DNA of 64,000 nucleotides from Winogradskyella ouciana. Lineage in GTDB: Bacteria > Bacteroidota > Bacteroidia > Flavobacteriales > Flavobacteriaceae. The notes beneath the pieces were generated by a model. The model saw only the letters and a program-made list of their open reading frames with translations. It was not told where the DNA came from and did no database searches. Of this stretch, positions 9,107 to 18,443 are shown piece by piece. Made by a program: the position numbers and the translations under genes. The stretch covers positions 248,001 to 312,000 of the forward strand of contig NZ_WJYA01000004.1 in the NCBI RefSeq assembly GCF_009709615.1, given 5' to 3'. How positions within the stretch are numbered: position 1 is the first letter of the stretch; each line of letters begins with the position of its first letter.

Positions 9107-9553
9107 ATGAAAAAGATAGGTGTTTTATTCATTTTAGGTCTTTTGGTCTTGGCTTGCAATAGCAAGGAGAAACCCAAAAAACCAGACAACCTCATTTCTA
9201 TGGATAAAATGGAGCACATTTTATACGATTTGTATATTATGAATGCTGCTAAAGGTGTTAACAGAAAAATATTGGAGGAAAATGGAGTGGTGCCAGAAAC
9301 CTATTTGCTGACCAAACACAACATTGATAGTGCGCAATTTGCCAATAGCAATGCATATTATGCCTTTAATGCAGATGAATATAGAGGCATAGTTGAAAAA
9401 GTTAAAGAAAGATTGGAAAAGGAAAAATTAGAGTTTGAAGAACAGGAAAGAATTGAAGGCCAGGCTGCCAAACGAAGAAGAGACTCAATAACAAAAGCCA
9501 ATAGAAAAAAGAAAGACCCAAAGACAAAAGGGTTAAAAAACCCAAATAATTAA
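9107..9553 (+). CDS. DUF4296 family lipoprotein
   Basis: A 148-residue predicted lipoprotein. The signal peptide ends in a lipobox (LVLAC, Cys about residue 17). The body holds the DUF4296 segment (MDKMEHILYDLYIMNAAKG) and a highly charged coiled-coil-like C-terminus rich in Lys, Glu and Arg. It starts 1 bp after the dihydroorotase stop, so it is in the same operon, an arrangement I recall from other flavobacteria. Function unknown. It converges on the epimerase gene with a 4-bp overlap. Confidence 0.85.
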   Translation: MKKIGVLFILGLLVLACNSKEKPKKPDNLISMDKMEHILYDLYIMNAAKGVNRKILEENGVVPETYLLTKHNIDSAQFANSNAYYAFNADEYRGIVEKVKERLEKEKLEFEEQERIEGQAAKRRRDSITKANRKKKDPKTKGLKNPNN

Positions 9554-10578
9554 TTTTCCTCTGCTTTTAAATCTTTTAGGTAAAGTTCACATATTTCCTC
9601 AATCGATTTGTCAATCGGTTTAAAATCAAAACCTAGAGTATTTTTTAGTTTAGAATTGTCATACTTTGTGATGCTCATGGCTGATTTCGCTGCTTGTTTA
9701 GACAGACTACGTCTTGTGCCAAATAATATATGCTTTAACCAATCCAAACGCCAGGCTAAATTCAACAACAAGGCTTTAGCTTCTTTTTTAGGCGGATCCA
9801 CATTTAGTGTTTCTGCTACGTTATATTGAAAACTTTTAAAGCTAAGGTTCTCTGATACTAAAATAAAGTTCTCATTTTTTATATCACTTTTCATCAATTT
9901 AATCATGGCATTAACAACATCAAAAACATCCACGTAGCCAACGATACCACCAGTGTAATAGCGCATGCCATTATGTATTCTTCTAAAAAGGTTGCCGCTA
10001 CTACCACCTTTCCAATAGCCTGCTCCTAAGATTATCCCAGGGTTTACAATAACGGCATCCAAACCTTCTTGTGTACCTCTCCAAACTTCTAGCTCAGCTC
10101 CGTATTTAGTTATCGCATAAACGCTGTTATCGTCTTCAGGGTTCCACTCGGTTTTTTCATTTATTAGTTTTTCAGAATCTTCATGATGGCCAATAGCAGC
10201 TATAGAACTCACATAGCACAGTTTTTTAACCGAATTACTAATCGATAGGTTGACAATATTGGCAGTGCCTTCAATGTTTATTTTTCGCAATTGGTGATAC
10301 TTATCAGGTTCAAAAGAAACAAATGCAGCACAATGGTAAACGTGGGTAATGTTTATAAATGCTTTTTGTAATCTTGGAATATCATTAATGTCGGTTTCTA
10401 CCCAATCAATGGTATTAAAAAGTGATTCATGATCATCAGAAAAATAAGAGAACACGTGCTTCACACGTTTTAAGGTTTTCTCTCTTCTGTAAATGGCACG
10501 CACACTTTCTCCACTGCTCACTAACTTAAAAAGTAAATGAGAGCCTACTAAACCTGTTCCGCCTGTAACTAATATCAT
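9550..10578 (-). CDS. NAD-dependent epimerase/dehydratase family protein
   Basis: An extended short-chain dehydrogenase of 342 residues. The glycine-rich NAD(P)-binding motif ILVTGGTGLVGSHLL starts at residue 2. The catalytic YxxxK is present (YAITKYGAE), with the upstream Ser in CYVSSIAAIG. Specific substrate cannot be read from sequence; relatives include sugar epimerases and dihydroflavonol reductase-like proteins. It is divergent from tyrS with an 83-bp gap that contains the tyrS promoter. Confidence 0.9.
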   Translation of the reverse strand: MILVTGGTGLVGSHLLFKLVSSGESVRAIYRREKTLKRVKHVFSYFSDDHESLFNTIDWVETDINDIPRLQKAFINITHVYHCAAFVSFEPDKYHQLRKINIEGTANIVNLSISNSVKKLCYVSSIAAIGHHEDSEKLINEKTEWNPEDDNSVYAITKYGAELEVWRGTQEGLDAVIVNPGIILGAGYWKGGSSGNLFRRIHNGMRYYTGGIVGYVDVFDVVNAMIKLMKSDIKNENFILVSENLSFKSFQYNVAETLNVDPPKKEAKALLLNLAWRLDWLKHILFGTRRSLSKQAAKSAMSITKYDNSKLKNTLGFDFKPIDKSIEEICELYLKDLKAEEN

Positions 10579-10605
10579 AAGGTAAAATTACGTTAAAATT
10601 GTCTT

Positions 10606-10634
10606 TTGTCTTTTGGTACGGAAACATATCTTTG
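10606..10634 (+). promoter_or_regulatory. tyrS promoter
   Basis: TTG at 10606-10608, an 18-bp spacer, then TATCTTTG at 10627-10634. This is a full Bacteroidota promoter. It lies inside the longest open frame, so it argues for the ATG at 10662 as the true tyrS start. Confidence 0.7.
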
Positions 10635-10661
10635 CCAAAACCGAATTACAATCATCTTATA

Positions 10662-11960
10662 ATGGGAAAGAATTTTGTTGAAGAATTACAGTGGAGAGGT
10701 ATGTTGCACCAAAGTATGCCTGGAGTAGAAGAGCATTTAGCTGAAGCTATGAGAGGTGCGTATGTTGGTTTTGACCCAACCGCAGATTCTTTACATATAG
10801 GTAATTTGGTGCCAATTATGTTGTTAGCACATTACCAACGTTGTGGTCACAAACCTGTAGCTTTGGTTGGTGGTGCCACAGGTATGATAGGTGATCCGTC
10901 TGGTAAATCTAGTGAGCGCAATCTTTTGGACGAAAAGACCTTACGTCATAATCAAGATGCCATAAAAAAGCAATTGTCCCATTTCCTGGATTTTGAAAGT
11001 AATGAAGATAATGCTGCCGTTTTAGTGAATAACTACGACTGGATGAAGGAATTCTCATTTTTAGAATTCATAAGAGACGTAGGGAAACATATCACGGTAA
11101 ATTATATGATGGCTAAGGATTCTGTGAAGAATAGAATTTCTGGTGAATCAACTAGTGATGGTATGAGTTTTACGGAGTTCACCTACCAATTGGTGCAGGG
11201 CTACGATTTTTTGCATTTATACAGAGCGAATGATTGTACTATTCAAATGGGTGGAAGTGACCAATGGGGAAATATTACCACAGGTACCGAACTGATAAGA
11301 CGTATCGGTAACGGAAAAGGTTTTGCCATTACATGTCCGCTGATTACAAAAAGCGATGGCTCTAAATTCGGAAAGTCTGAAGGTGGTAATGTTTGGCTAG
11401 ACGCCAACAGAACCTCTCCTTATAAGTTTTACCAGTATTGGCTAAACTCTAGTGATGAAGACGCTGAAAAATACATTAAGATATTTACATTTTTAACGGA
11501 AACAGAAGTAAATGAGTTGATTTCTGAACATTCAAAGGCACCGCACTTTAGGGTATTACAAAAGCGTTTGGCAGAAGAAATTACCACAATGGTACATTCT
11601 AAAGCGGATTTTGAAAATGCTGAGAAAGCCTCAAACATTTTATTCAGTAAATCATTTAAAGAAGACATTAAAACTTTGGATGAAAAAACCTTTTTAGATG
11701 TGTTTGAAGGCGTTCCTCAAGCTGAGATATTACAATCAGATTTTAAGGAAGGGTTAGACATGATTGGAGCTTTAGCAGCAAAAACGAATTTTTTAAATTC
11801 TAATGGTGAAGCGCGTAGAGCATTAAAGGAAAATTCAATAGCAGTTAATAAAGAAAAGGTAAAAGAAGATTATCAGTTATCTGCTGAAGATTTAATAAAT
11901 GATAAATACATCATCATTAATAAAGGTAAGAAGAATACCTATATTATTAAGATAGTATAA
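10662..11960 (+). CDS. tyrS: Tyrosine--tRNA ligase
   Basis: Charges tRNA-Tyr with tyrosine in the cytosol. From the ATG at 10662 the protein has 432 residues, the usual length. The class I HIGH-type motif appears as LHIGNLVP. The tyrosine pocket segment QGYDFLHLY and the GGSDQWGNI segment are intact. The KMSKS-type loop appears as KFGKS. The C-terminal S4 RNA-binding domain covers roughly the last 70 residues. The frame is open upstream to a 21-codon longer start at 10599, but that would include the promoter. Confidence 0.97.
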   Translation: MGKNFVEELQWRGMLHQSMPGVEEHLAEAMRGAYVGFDPTADSLHIGNLVPIMLLAHYQRCGHKPVALVGGATGMIGDPSGKSSERNLLDEKTLRHNQDAIKKQLSHFLDFESNEDNAAVLVNNYDWMKEFSFLEFIRDVGKHITVNYMMAKDSVKNRISGESTSDGMSFTEFTYQLVQGYDFLHLYRANDCTIQMGGSDQWGNITTGTELIRRIGNGKGFAITCPLITKSDGSKFGKSEGGNVWLDANRTSPYKFYQYWLNSSDEDAEKYIKIFTFLTETEVNELISEHSKAPHFRVLQKRLAEEITTMVHSKADFENAEKASNILFSKSFKEDIKTLDEKTFLDVFEGVPQAEILQSDFKEGLDMIGALAAKTNFLNSNGEARRALKENSIAVNKEKVKEDYQLSAEDLINDKYIIINKGKKNTYIIKIV

Positions 11961-11990
11961 AAAAAGTGCCCAAAATCTCTTTTGGGCACA
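11961..11990 (-). terminator. Terminator between tyrS and the LuxE-like gene
   Basis: A 10-bp perfect stem GTGCCCAAAA/TTTTGGGCAC with a TCTC loop. The A run lies on the left, so it reads as a U-tailed terminator on the minus strand, about 75 bp after the LuxE-like gene. It may also stop tyrS transcripts, since it starts right after the stop codon. Confidence 0.8.
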
Positions 11991-12064
11991 TCTAACCAAT
12001 CAATCAACTATTGAAAATTTCTCTTTTCGATAGCATATATTTAGTCGTAAATTTTATGGATTCC

Positions 12065-13045
12065 TTACAGTGCCATTAAATTACATCCGCGAATATCAGA
12101 ATTATCGAATCTGCCAATAATTTCAAATTCACCGTTGTCGTAAACTTTACCTAAATCTTGTGTGGCAACAAAAGGACACGAATTCACATTTGCTAAGTCA
12201 ATAACGTTAATGCCACCTGTTTTGTTGGGCTGCTGAAGTGAAAGTGCGTCTTCCGTATCTCGTGTTAAAACTTTCATCCATGGAGGACATTCAAAGATAC
12301 CATCGCCTTTAGAGTAGGCCTGGCTCAAGAGCTCGGTCATGCCATATTCGCTATGGATTTTGTCAACACTAAAACCGGCTTTAAGAATATGATGAAGCTC
12401 TTGTCTAATGATTTCCTTTCTCCTACCTTTCATACCACCAGTTTCCATGATAGTAGTGTGCTTTAAACGGAACTGAAATCGTTCCACCAAATCCAATAAG
12501 GCAAAGGAGACACCAATTAAAAGTGTTTTTTGTTTTTTAGCTTCAAGCCGAAGAAGTTTTTGTGCTAATTCGTCAAGGTTGTTGAGATAAAACCCGCTTT
12601 CAGGATGATTGGATTGCTGTATTAAATCGTTTACCATATAAATTAGCGAGGAACCATCGCGTTCAAGATAAGAAGGTAATAAGGCTAAAATTACATAGTC
12701 CTCAACGTTTCCGTAAAAACTTTGGAAGCCTTTTGTATAGCTTGCTTTATACAGGTTAAGGTCAGTGACTAAATGCTTACTTGTTACACTTCCTGTGGTG
12801 CCAGAACTTGTAAAGGTTTTTTCAATAGCATCATTAGAACTTAAGATATCATGACTTTTAAAAAACTGAATGGGTAAAAAAGGAATACCTTCAATGGTTT
12901 TTACATCAGAAGGATGTTTATAAAGTAAGTCGCAAAATGAGCGGTAAACAGAATTATTTTCAAACTGAAATCTAAAAACTTCCAATGCCAAAGCTTCAAA
13001 TTGAGCATCTGATTTAATACTGAAAATGGCTTTAGGATCTATCAT
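12065..13045 (-). CDS. LuxE-like acyl-protein synthetase / acyltransferase
   Basis: A 326-residue member of the LuxE/PaaK-like adenylate-forming group. The phosphate-binding loop FTSSGTTGS (about residues 88-96) is clear, and a later HSEYGMTELLSQAY segment matches the adenylation-domain YGxTE motif. The LuxE family activates fatty acids onto a protein thioester. Here no lux genes are nearby, so the substrate is unknown. A TTG 12 bp upstream also opens the frame; I chose the ATG. Cell-surface or lipid roles are speculation. Confidence 0.8.
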   Translation of the reverse strand: MIDPKAIFSIKSDAQFEALALEVFRFQFENNSVYRSFCDLLYKHPSDVKTIEGIPFLPIQFFKSHDILSSNDAIEKTFTSSGTTGSVTSKHLVTDLNLYKASYTKGFQSFYGNVEDYVILALLPSYLERDGSSLIYMVNDLIQQSNHPESGFYLNNLDELAQKLLRLEAKKQKTLLIGVSFALLDLVERFQFRLKHTTIMETGGMKGRRKEIIRQELHHILKAGFSVDKIHSEYGMTELLSQAYSKGDGIFECPPWMKVLTRDTEDALSLQQPNKTGGINVIDLANVNSCPFVATQDLGKVYDNGEFEIIGRFDNSDIRGCNLMAL

Positions 13046-13132
13046 AATTTTCACCAAACTTAAATAGTCAGTTTGTAAACAAAATTTGATTTGGTTATTG
13101 GGTGTAGTCGAAATACAAAAGTAGATAAAATA

Positions 13133-13169
13133 AAAAAAGCGCTGTTCAAAATTGTGAACAACGCTTTTT
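13133..13169. terminator. Terminator after the first lamin-tail T9SS gene
   Basis: A hairpin of GCG plus TGTTCA arms (one mismatch), flanked by a run of A and a run of T. It is 18 bp downstream of the minus-strand gene that ends at 13187. Confidence 0.85.
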
Positions 13170-13186
13170 CGAAAAATTTAATATGC

Positions 13187-14863
13187 TTATCTAATCACTA
13201 ATTTTTTAGTAGTAGAGGCATTATTTTGAGTAATCTTTAAAATATAAACACCAGTGTTTAAATCAGAAACATTTAGTGTGTTATCCGTTAAAGTTTCACT
13301 TTTTACCTGCTTCCCTAAAATATCAAATACTTGGACACTCATTACATCATTGTTGTATGATGAAATATTAATAAATCCAGTGGTTGTAGGATTGGGATAA
13401 ATTGAAAATTTATTAGTGGAAAATTCATCATTTGATAGTGAAGCTACAAAAGGGTAAACACAAGTACTACTAAACGTTGTTTGACTACCATCGGTACAAT
13501 TCACTGTTCCATACATCCAACCAGAAGGCCATACAGATCCTAGAGTTTCTTTATAGGCCCAAGAGTCTAAATACTCCCAGCTCTGGCCTGTTCCATCCAC
13601 ATTAACATCTCCAAAAGTTTCTATAAGTGTTCCATTCTTAAATAATTCAATACCATCATTGCCATTCATGTTTATATCTGTTGATGCAATTAGCACAACA
13701 TTAAATAAACTGTAACCGCTAGGGGTTAAATATTGTTGCATTGAACTAGGTGTTCGTGCTACTAAAATATGATCACCATTGTTAACACTTATGGCGTCAA
13801 ATGTGTATTCTTGGCCGTCAGAACCACCACCATTAGCTGCAGTTCCAATGCCATAAACACTCAAATCTGCAATGTCTGCTGTTGCAACGACATGTATTGC
13901 TTTACCGTCACTACCGCCAGATGGAACTGTAAAGTCCATTATACCTACAAACTCAAGATCAATGCTACCTACAGGTATGCAATTTGGGCTAGAAACATTA
14001 ACGGTAGTAAAGCATATACCTCCACTAGCAGTATCATCTAATGTAATGTCAATGTTTGTCCCTTCAGGAACGTTAGAGACAATAATGGTTCCAGACTCTA
14101 CGGTAGAAGGATCATCACCACTTACGTCTCCTGCTGTCGAAGACACAATAAACGTTGTGGATACATTACCTCCGGAATAAGATAAATTCACAGTGTAAGT
14201 GTCGTCTGTTGACCCTGGATTTAAGGAGTCACAAGTTACATCTAACGATGTAAAATCTATTGTACACTCAGGTGCACACACTTCATTTGCAGCACCAGGT
14301 GTTCCTAGGTCACCATCTCCGTAAGGAGAAAGTGATGGACACCAATTATCTCCATTATCATTGTCTGTTTCGTTTAAAAACGATGGGTTTAACTGCATAC
14401 TTTCACCAGCCATATCAGGGAAATTTGGACCTCCATCATAATTAACTCGAGAAATCTCAATATTACCTGGTGTTACAAGGACTATCTCATCAGCACCATT
14501 ACCCATATTAAAATTACTTTGATAAGCATAATCAATTGGAGCACCTCCATTGACCATGAGGTCTAAGGTTCTACCAAGTACCAAATAACCTCCAGCAGGT
14601 ACAATGGTTTGACCTCCAGTACCAGTCATAGGATCTATTGTGGCATCTATGACATAATTATTGGTGCCATCGTCTTTCAGTGTCCAGCCATCAATATTTA
14701 TATCTGATGCTGTTGAATTATAAATTTCGAACCACTCGCCATTTTCGTCAATAACTGCGCTAGGATCTTTCATTATTTCTGTAATTACGATATCACCGGG
14801 ACTTTGAGCAAAACCAATAAAAAATGTTAAAAGAAATAAAAATAAAGTGTAGAATTTTTTCAT
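13187..14863 (-). CDS. Secreted lamin-tail domain protein with T9SS sorting signal
   Basis: A 558-residue exported protein. The signal peptide is residues 1-19 (ending GFAQ). Then comes a lamin-tail domain (GDIVITEIMKDPS ... ENGEWFEIYNST ... DGWTLKDDG, about 22-190), one Cys-containing immunoglobulin-like module (about 195-295, GDDPSTVESGTI), a second lamin-tail-like region with GSDGQEYTF (about 300-450), and a C-terminal T9SS type A domain (FSIYPNPTTTGFI ... GVYILKITQ ... KKLVIR). T9SS cargo is carried across the outer membrane and attached or released. The C-terminal 50 residues are identical or almost so to the neighbouring paralogue. Role unknown; extracellular binding or nuclease-associated functions occur in lamin-tail proteins. 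Confidence 0.88.
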   Translation of the reverse strand: MKKFYTLFLFLLTFFIGFAQSPGDIVITEIMKDPSAVIDENGEWFEIYNSTASDINIDGWTLKDDGTNNYVIDATIDPMTGTGGQTIVPAGGYLVLGRTLDLMVNGGAPIDYAYQSNFNMGNGADEIVLVTPGNIEISRVNYDGGPNFPDMAGESMQLNPSFLNETDNDNGDNWCPSLSPYGDGDLGTPGAANEVCAPECTIDFTSLDVTCDSLNPGSTDDTYTVNLSYSGGNVSTTFIVSSTAGDVSGDDPSTVESGTIIVSNVPEGTNIDITLDDTASGGICFTTVNVSSPNCIPVGSIDLEFVGIMDFTVPSGGSDGKAIHVVATADIADLSVYGIGTAANGGGSDGQEYTFDAISVNNGDHILVARTPSSMQQYLTPSGYSLFNVVLIASTDINMNGNDGIELFKNGTLIETFGDVNVDGTGQSWEYLDSWAYKETLGSVWPSGWMYGTVNCTDGSQTTFSSTCVYPFVASLSNDEFSTNKFSIYPNPTTTGFINISSYNNDVMSVQVFDILGKQVKSETLTDNTLNVSDLNTGVYILKITQNNASTTKKLVIR

Positions 14864-14950
14864 GATAGTATAGGGATTATTAGGTTGATAAAATACTAAA
14901 ATTATATCACAATGCTCGTTTAAAAGGGGTATAAATAAAACAATAAATAA

Positions 14951-14983
14951 AAAAAAGCACAGTTATGGAATAACTGTGCTTTT
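14951..14983. terminator. Terminator after the second lamin-tail T9SS gene
   Basis: A perfect 10-bp stem GCACAGTTAT/ATAACTGTGC with a GGA loop, A run before, TTTT after. It is 22 bp downstream of the minus-strand gene ending at 15005. Confidence 0.9.
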
Positions 14984-15004
14984 ATCATCTTGAAAATAAG
15001 AAAC

Positions 15005-17530
15005 TTATCTAATCACTAATTTTTTAGTTGTAGAAGCATTGTTTTGAGTAATCTTCAAAATATAAACACCAGTATTTAAATTAGATACATTTAGTGTGTT
15101 ATCCGTTAAAGTTTCACTTTTTACCTGCTTTCCCAAAATATCAAACACTTGTACGCTCATTACATCACTATTTGATGAAGTTATGGTTACAAAACCTGTG
15201 TTTGTTGGGTTAGGGTAAACAGAGAATGAAGTTGAGTCAAATTCACTTGTAGAAAGTGATGGGTCATCATTTTCTTGGCCAGGTGAGAATAAAGCACCTC
15301 CATTTCCTGCAATTGTAGAATGGTCAACAAAAGCACCAGTAAAATCTGGGTTACGGCCAACAGATTGGTCTGTGGCACCAGTATAGGTGTAAGTTACTAC
15401 AACAACACCAGAGTCATTTTTCACTACAACATCGTCACCACCGTTATTTAATCCTAATTGACCTTCTGAGGCAACTTGTACCATACCAGAAATTCCAGTT
15501 GGTGTACCACCACCAAATACGGTGATAAAACTATTTGCAGGAACAACTGTACTCGCAGGGAATGTATGTCTTAGCCCAAACCCATCTTCAATAGTGAAGC
15601 CAGAAATGTCTAAACTACTTGAGCCAATGTTGTACAGTTCTACAAACTCATCATCAGAGCCATCTCTTGTTCCATCTCCATTGGCGTCACCAGTAATATC
15701 TCCTGCAGGATCAGCTAAAATTTCATTAATTACTAAGTCCATAGTAACAGGGTCACATTGTGCTGCTGGTACGGCTCCCGACATGGTTGTACCGTCACAA
15801 TCTCCACCATTTATAGTAATATCCCATAAATCACCTTCGCTTAATCCTGTAATGGTAATTGTACCATCTGGGGTGCCAGACGGATCGTCACCACCAACGA
15901 TACCTGCAGATGTAGTAGTAACTGATGTTATGGTATTGTCAACTCCTGTGTAAGGAATATTTATAGTCACATTATCATTATTATCACCAGCAGTGTTAGT
16001 AGCACAAACGTATATTTCACTTTGTAATGAAACATCACATACTGCACAATCAGAAGTAGGCCTAGAGCCTAAAGTAGGACATGTACCAAATGCACCAATG
16101 CTTACGTTAGATAGATCCCAAGAAGAGAAAGATCCGTCAGAATCTAAATATTGAATTCCAATAAAAGCGTCTGTACCTGATGCTCCCGAAATATCAATAG
16201 AATAATTACCGGAATCTACAATAGTTTGAACTGATGTCCAAGTGGCACCATCTGGGCAAAGACTAGAATAATCATTCGTATATTGAATATTTAATTCAGT
16301 TCCGTCAAATCCTTCAGTAGCTTCAAAAATTAAAGAAAGATCTGATACGCTTGTCATATCAAGTGGTCCAAAAATTAGCCACGTATTAGACTCTTCCATG
16401 CATCCACCTCCACAGAAACCATTCATACTGTATGTACCTGAAGTTTCAGTCCACTCATCGGTGTCAGAATTTGTTGCTACAGAAACTGATTCAAAAAATT
16501 CAGTTCCACCACTCAAATCAAAACATGTATTTGGTGCAGGATCACATTCAGCAGCAGGAACCATTCCAGATAACGATACCCCATCACAATCGCCACCTTC
16601 TAAGGTTACGTCCCAAGCATCACCTTCAGACAAACCAGAAATTGTAATTGTACCATTAGGAGTCCCAGATGGGTCATCTCCACCAACTGTACCTCCAGAA
16701 GTTGTAGTCACATTCATTATACCGGCATTAGAATTTGTATAAGGTATATTAATTACTACACCATCGTTATTATCACCAAGTGTATTGGTATTACAAGAGT
16801 AAGTCGCAGGCTGCAAGGAGACATCACAAGCAGAGTCGTTCATAATTTCATTCCAAGATGTTGCCACACGAATGCCATCTACAAGAACATCTGGGATATT
16901 CGAGGATTGTCTAAAAGAAATTGCATTAATAGCTGTACCTGATGTACCTGTGTTTGTTGCCTCGGGTGTCATTGGCTCAGTTGGCGTAACAGCTGTAAGC
17001 ACGTGTAAATTAGTAACACCAGTAGCTATTTCATAAGAAAAGACTAATAAGTAAGTAGTATTTAAGCTATATGCAGTTGTGCCATACGTTAAAGTGCTAC
17101 TACTGGTTCCAATACCAAATAAAACATCTCCGTTTCCATCATCTTGAGCACCAACCCTGGCTCTAAATCCACTAGCATTAAAATGAATGAAATAATTGCC
17201 GGTCCCAACCGACGATAGATTCACTAATGCACTTCCATATACTGTACCTGTTGTTATATCTGTGAATGCTCTGTTTACATCTTCAGAGTTTGAACCTGTT
17301 AGAGACACATGGCCTCCAACACCTGAAGAAGGATAATCAGTCATAGATAAACTTGTAGGAGCTCCTACGTATGCAACAGCAGTAGTCCCAGAATGATTAC
17401 TCCATAAACCACCACTGGTAGCTGTTAAATCTCCACTTGTATTGCCATAATCAAAATCTTCAGCCAAAACTTGGGCAAAAGAAATTGAAGAAACAATCAA
17501 TGCAAATAATAAAATGTAAAGTTTTTTCAT
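15005..17530 (-). CDS. Large secreted lamin-tail domain protein with T9SS sorting signal
   Basis: An 841-residue exported protein. The signal peptide covers about residues 1-19 (SISFAQ). An N-terminal jelly-roll-like domain follows (about 20-230). Two copies of a roughly 95-residue Cys-containing Ig-like module (GGDDPSGTP, GLSEGD, GGDCDG) flank a domain with FDLSGGTEFFESVSV and GSFSSWDLSNVSIG. A lamin-tail domain (LVINEILADPAGD ... DEFVELYNIGSSS) and a T9SS type A C-terminus (FSVYPNPTNTGFV ... KKLVIR) complete it. It is a paralogue of the next gene downstream; both have their own terminators. Surface exposure is strongly inferred, function unknown. Confidence 0.88.
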   Translation of the reverse strand: MKKLYILLFALIVSSISFAQVLAEDFDYGNTSGDLTATSGGLWSNHSGTTAVAYVGAPTSLSMTDYPSSGVGGHVSLTGSNSEDVNRAFTDITTGTVYGSALVNLSSVGTGNYFIHFNASGFRARVGAQDDGNGDVLFGIGTSSSTLTYGTTAYSLNTTYLLVFSYEIATGVTNLHVLTAVTPTEPMTPEATNTGTSGTAINAISFRQSSNIPDVLVDGIRVATSWNEIMNDSACDVSLQPATYSCNTNTLGDNNDGVVINIPYTNSNAGIMNVTTTSGGTVGGDDPSGTPNGTITISGLSEGDAWDVTLEGGDCDGVSLSGMVPAAECDPAPNTCFDLSGGTEFFESVSVATNSDTDEWTETSGTYSMNGFCGGGCMEESNTWLIFGPLDMTSVSDLSLIFEATEGFDGTELNIQYTNDYSSLCPDGATWTSVQTIVDSGNYSIDISGASGTDAFIGIQYLDSDGSFSSWDLSNVSIGAFGTCPTLGSRPTSDCAVCDVSLQSEIYVCATNTAGDNNDNVTINIPYTGVDNTITSVTTTSAGIVGGDDPSGTPDGTITITGLSEGDLWDITINGGDCDGTTMSGAVPAAQCDPVTMDLVINEILADPAGDITGDANGDGTRDGSDDEFVELYNIGSSSLDISGFTIEDGFGLRHTFPASTVVPANSFITVFGGGTPTGISGMVQVASEGQLGLNNGGDDVVVKNDSGVVVVTYTYTGATDQSVGRNPDFTGAFVDHSTIAGNGGALFSPGQENDDPSLSTSEFDSTSFSVYPNPTNTGFVTITSSNSDVMSVQVFDILGKQVKSETLTDNTLNVSNLNTGVYILKITQNNASTTKKLVIR

Positions 17531-17759
17531 AATTGATTTTTAAAAATTAGTTCATAAATATACTAACAAATAGTGAGTTTCTATAATGGTTTTACCAACA
17601 TTTCCGTTTTTTACAATATGTTAACATAATAAGGGTCAGAGTGTTTTAATTTACAGTGAATTAGATTTTCAATGTTAGCGAATTGTTATCAATTTAAAAA
17701 TTTTGCTATCATAACACAGATATATTTTATCTTTACAGAAGCTTAAAATTACCTTAACA

Positions 17760-18443
17760 GTGAAGAAAAAGGATATTAAGATATTATTGGTTGATGACGA
17801 ACCAGACATTTTAGAAATAGTAGGGTATAATTTATCATCAGAAGGTTATCAGGTTATAACTGGTGAAAATGGACTTGAAGCCATTGAAAAAGTCAAAAAA
17901 CATAAACCTCATTTAATTATATTGGACGTTATGATGCCAGAGATGGATGGTATTGAAGCTTGTGAGCGCATACGTCAAGATTCTAAGCTCAATAATACTA
18001 TAATTACATTTTTAACCGCCAGAGGTGAGGACTATTCTCAAGTTGCGGGTTTTGATGCTGGTGCGGATGATTACATTACAAAGCCGATAAAGCCCAAAGT
18101 GCTCATTAGTAAAGTTAAAGCGCTACTAAGAAGGTTTAAGGAAAGTGAAGCCACAAACGAATCTCTAAAAATCGGTGATTTAGTCATTAATAGAGAGGAA
18201 TATAAAATTACCAAAAAAGGTGAAGAGATTATACTGCCAAGAAAAGAGTTTGAATTGTTATCTTTGTTAGCAACCAAGCCCGGAAAAGTATTTAAGCGCG
18301 AAGAGATTTTAGACAAAGTCTGGGGAAATGAAGTCGTTGTTGGAGGCAGAACCATTGATGTACACATTAGAAAACTTCGCGAAAAAATAGGGGATAAATC
18401 TTTTAAGACGGTTAAGGGTGTTGGTTACAAGTTTGTAGACTAA
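17760..18443 (+). CDS. OmpR/PhoB-family response regulator
   Basis: A 227-residue transcription factor. The receiver domain has the acidic pair D12-D13, phosphoacceptor D56 (LIILDVMMP) and the conserved Lys in YITKPI. The winged-helix effector domain (about 130-227) contains EFELLSLLATKPGKVFKREEIL and GGRTIDVHIRKLREKIG. It starts with GTG at 17760; no ATG fits. The kinase gene follows with a 1-bp overlap. The pair looks like PhoB/PhoR, but no Pho target is visible here, so the stimulus is open. The 229-bp upstream gap contains a 12-bp palindrome (TATGTTAACATA, 17617-17628). Confidence 0.93.
   Translation: MKKKDIKILLVDDEPDILEIVGYNLSSEGYQVITGENGLEAIEKVKKHKPHLIILDVMMPEMDGIEACERIRQDSKLNNTIITFLTARGEDYSQVAGFDAGADDYITKPIKPKVLISKVKALLRRFKESEATNESLKIGDLVINREEYKITKKGEEIILPRKEFELLSLLATKPGKVFKREEILDKVWGNEVVVGGRTIDVHIRKLREKIGDKSFKTVKGVGYKFVD

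Noticed and set aside
10599..10661. A 21-codon N-terminal extension of tyrS
   Set aside because: It would contain a complete promoter and is not part of the TyrRS family fold.
17617..17628. TATGTTAACATA as a Pho-box type operator
   Set aside because: A 12-bp AT-rich palindrome is not rare in such DNA and shows no direct-repeat Pho-box pattern.
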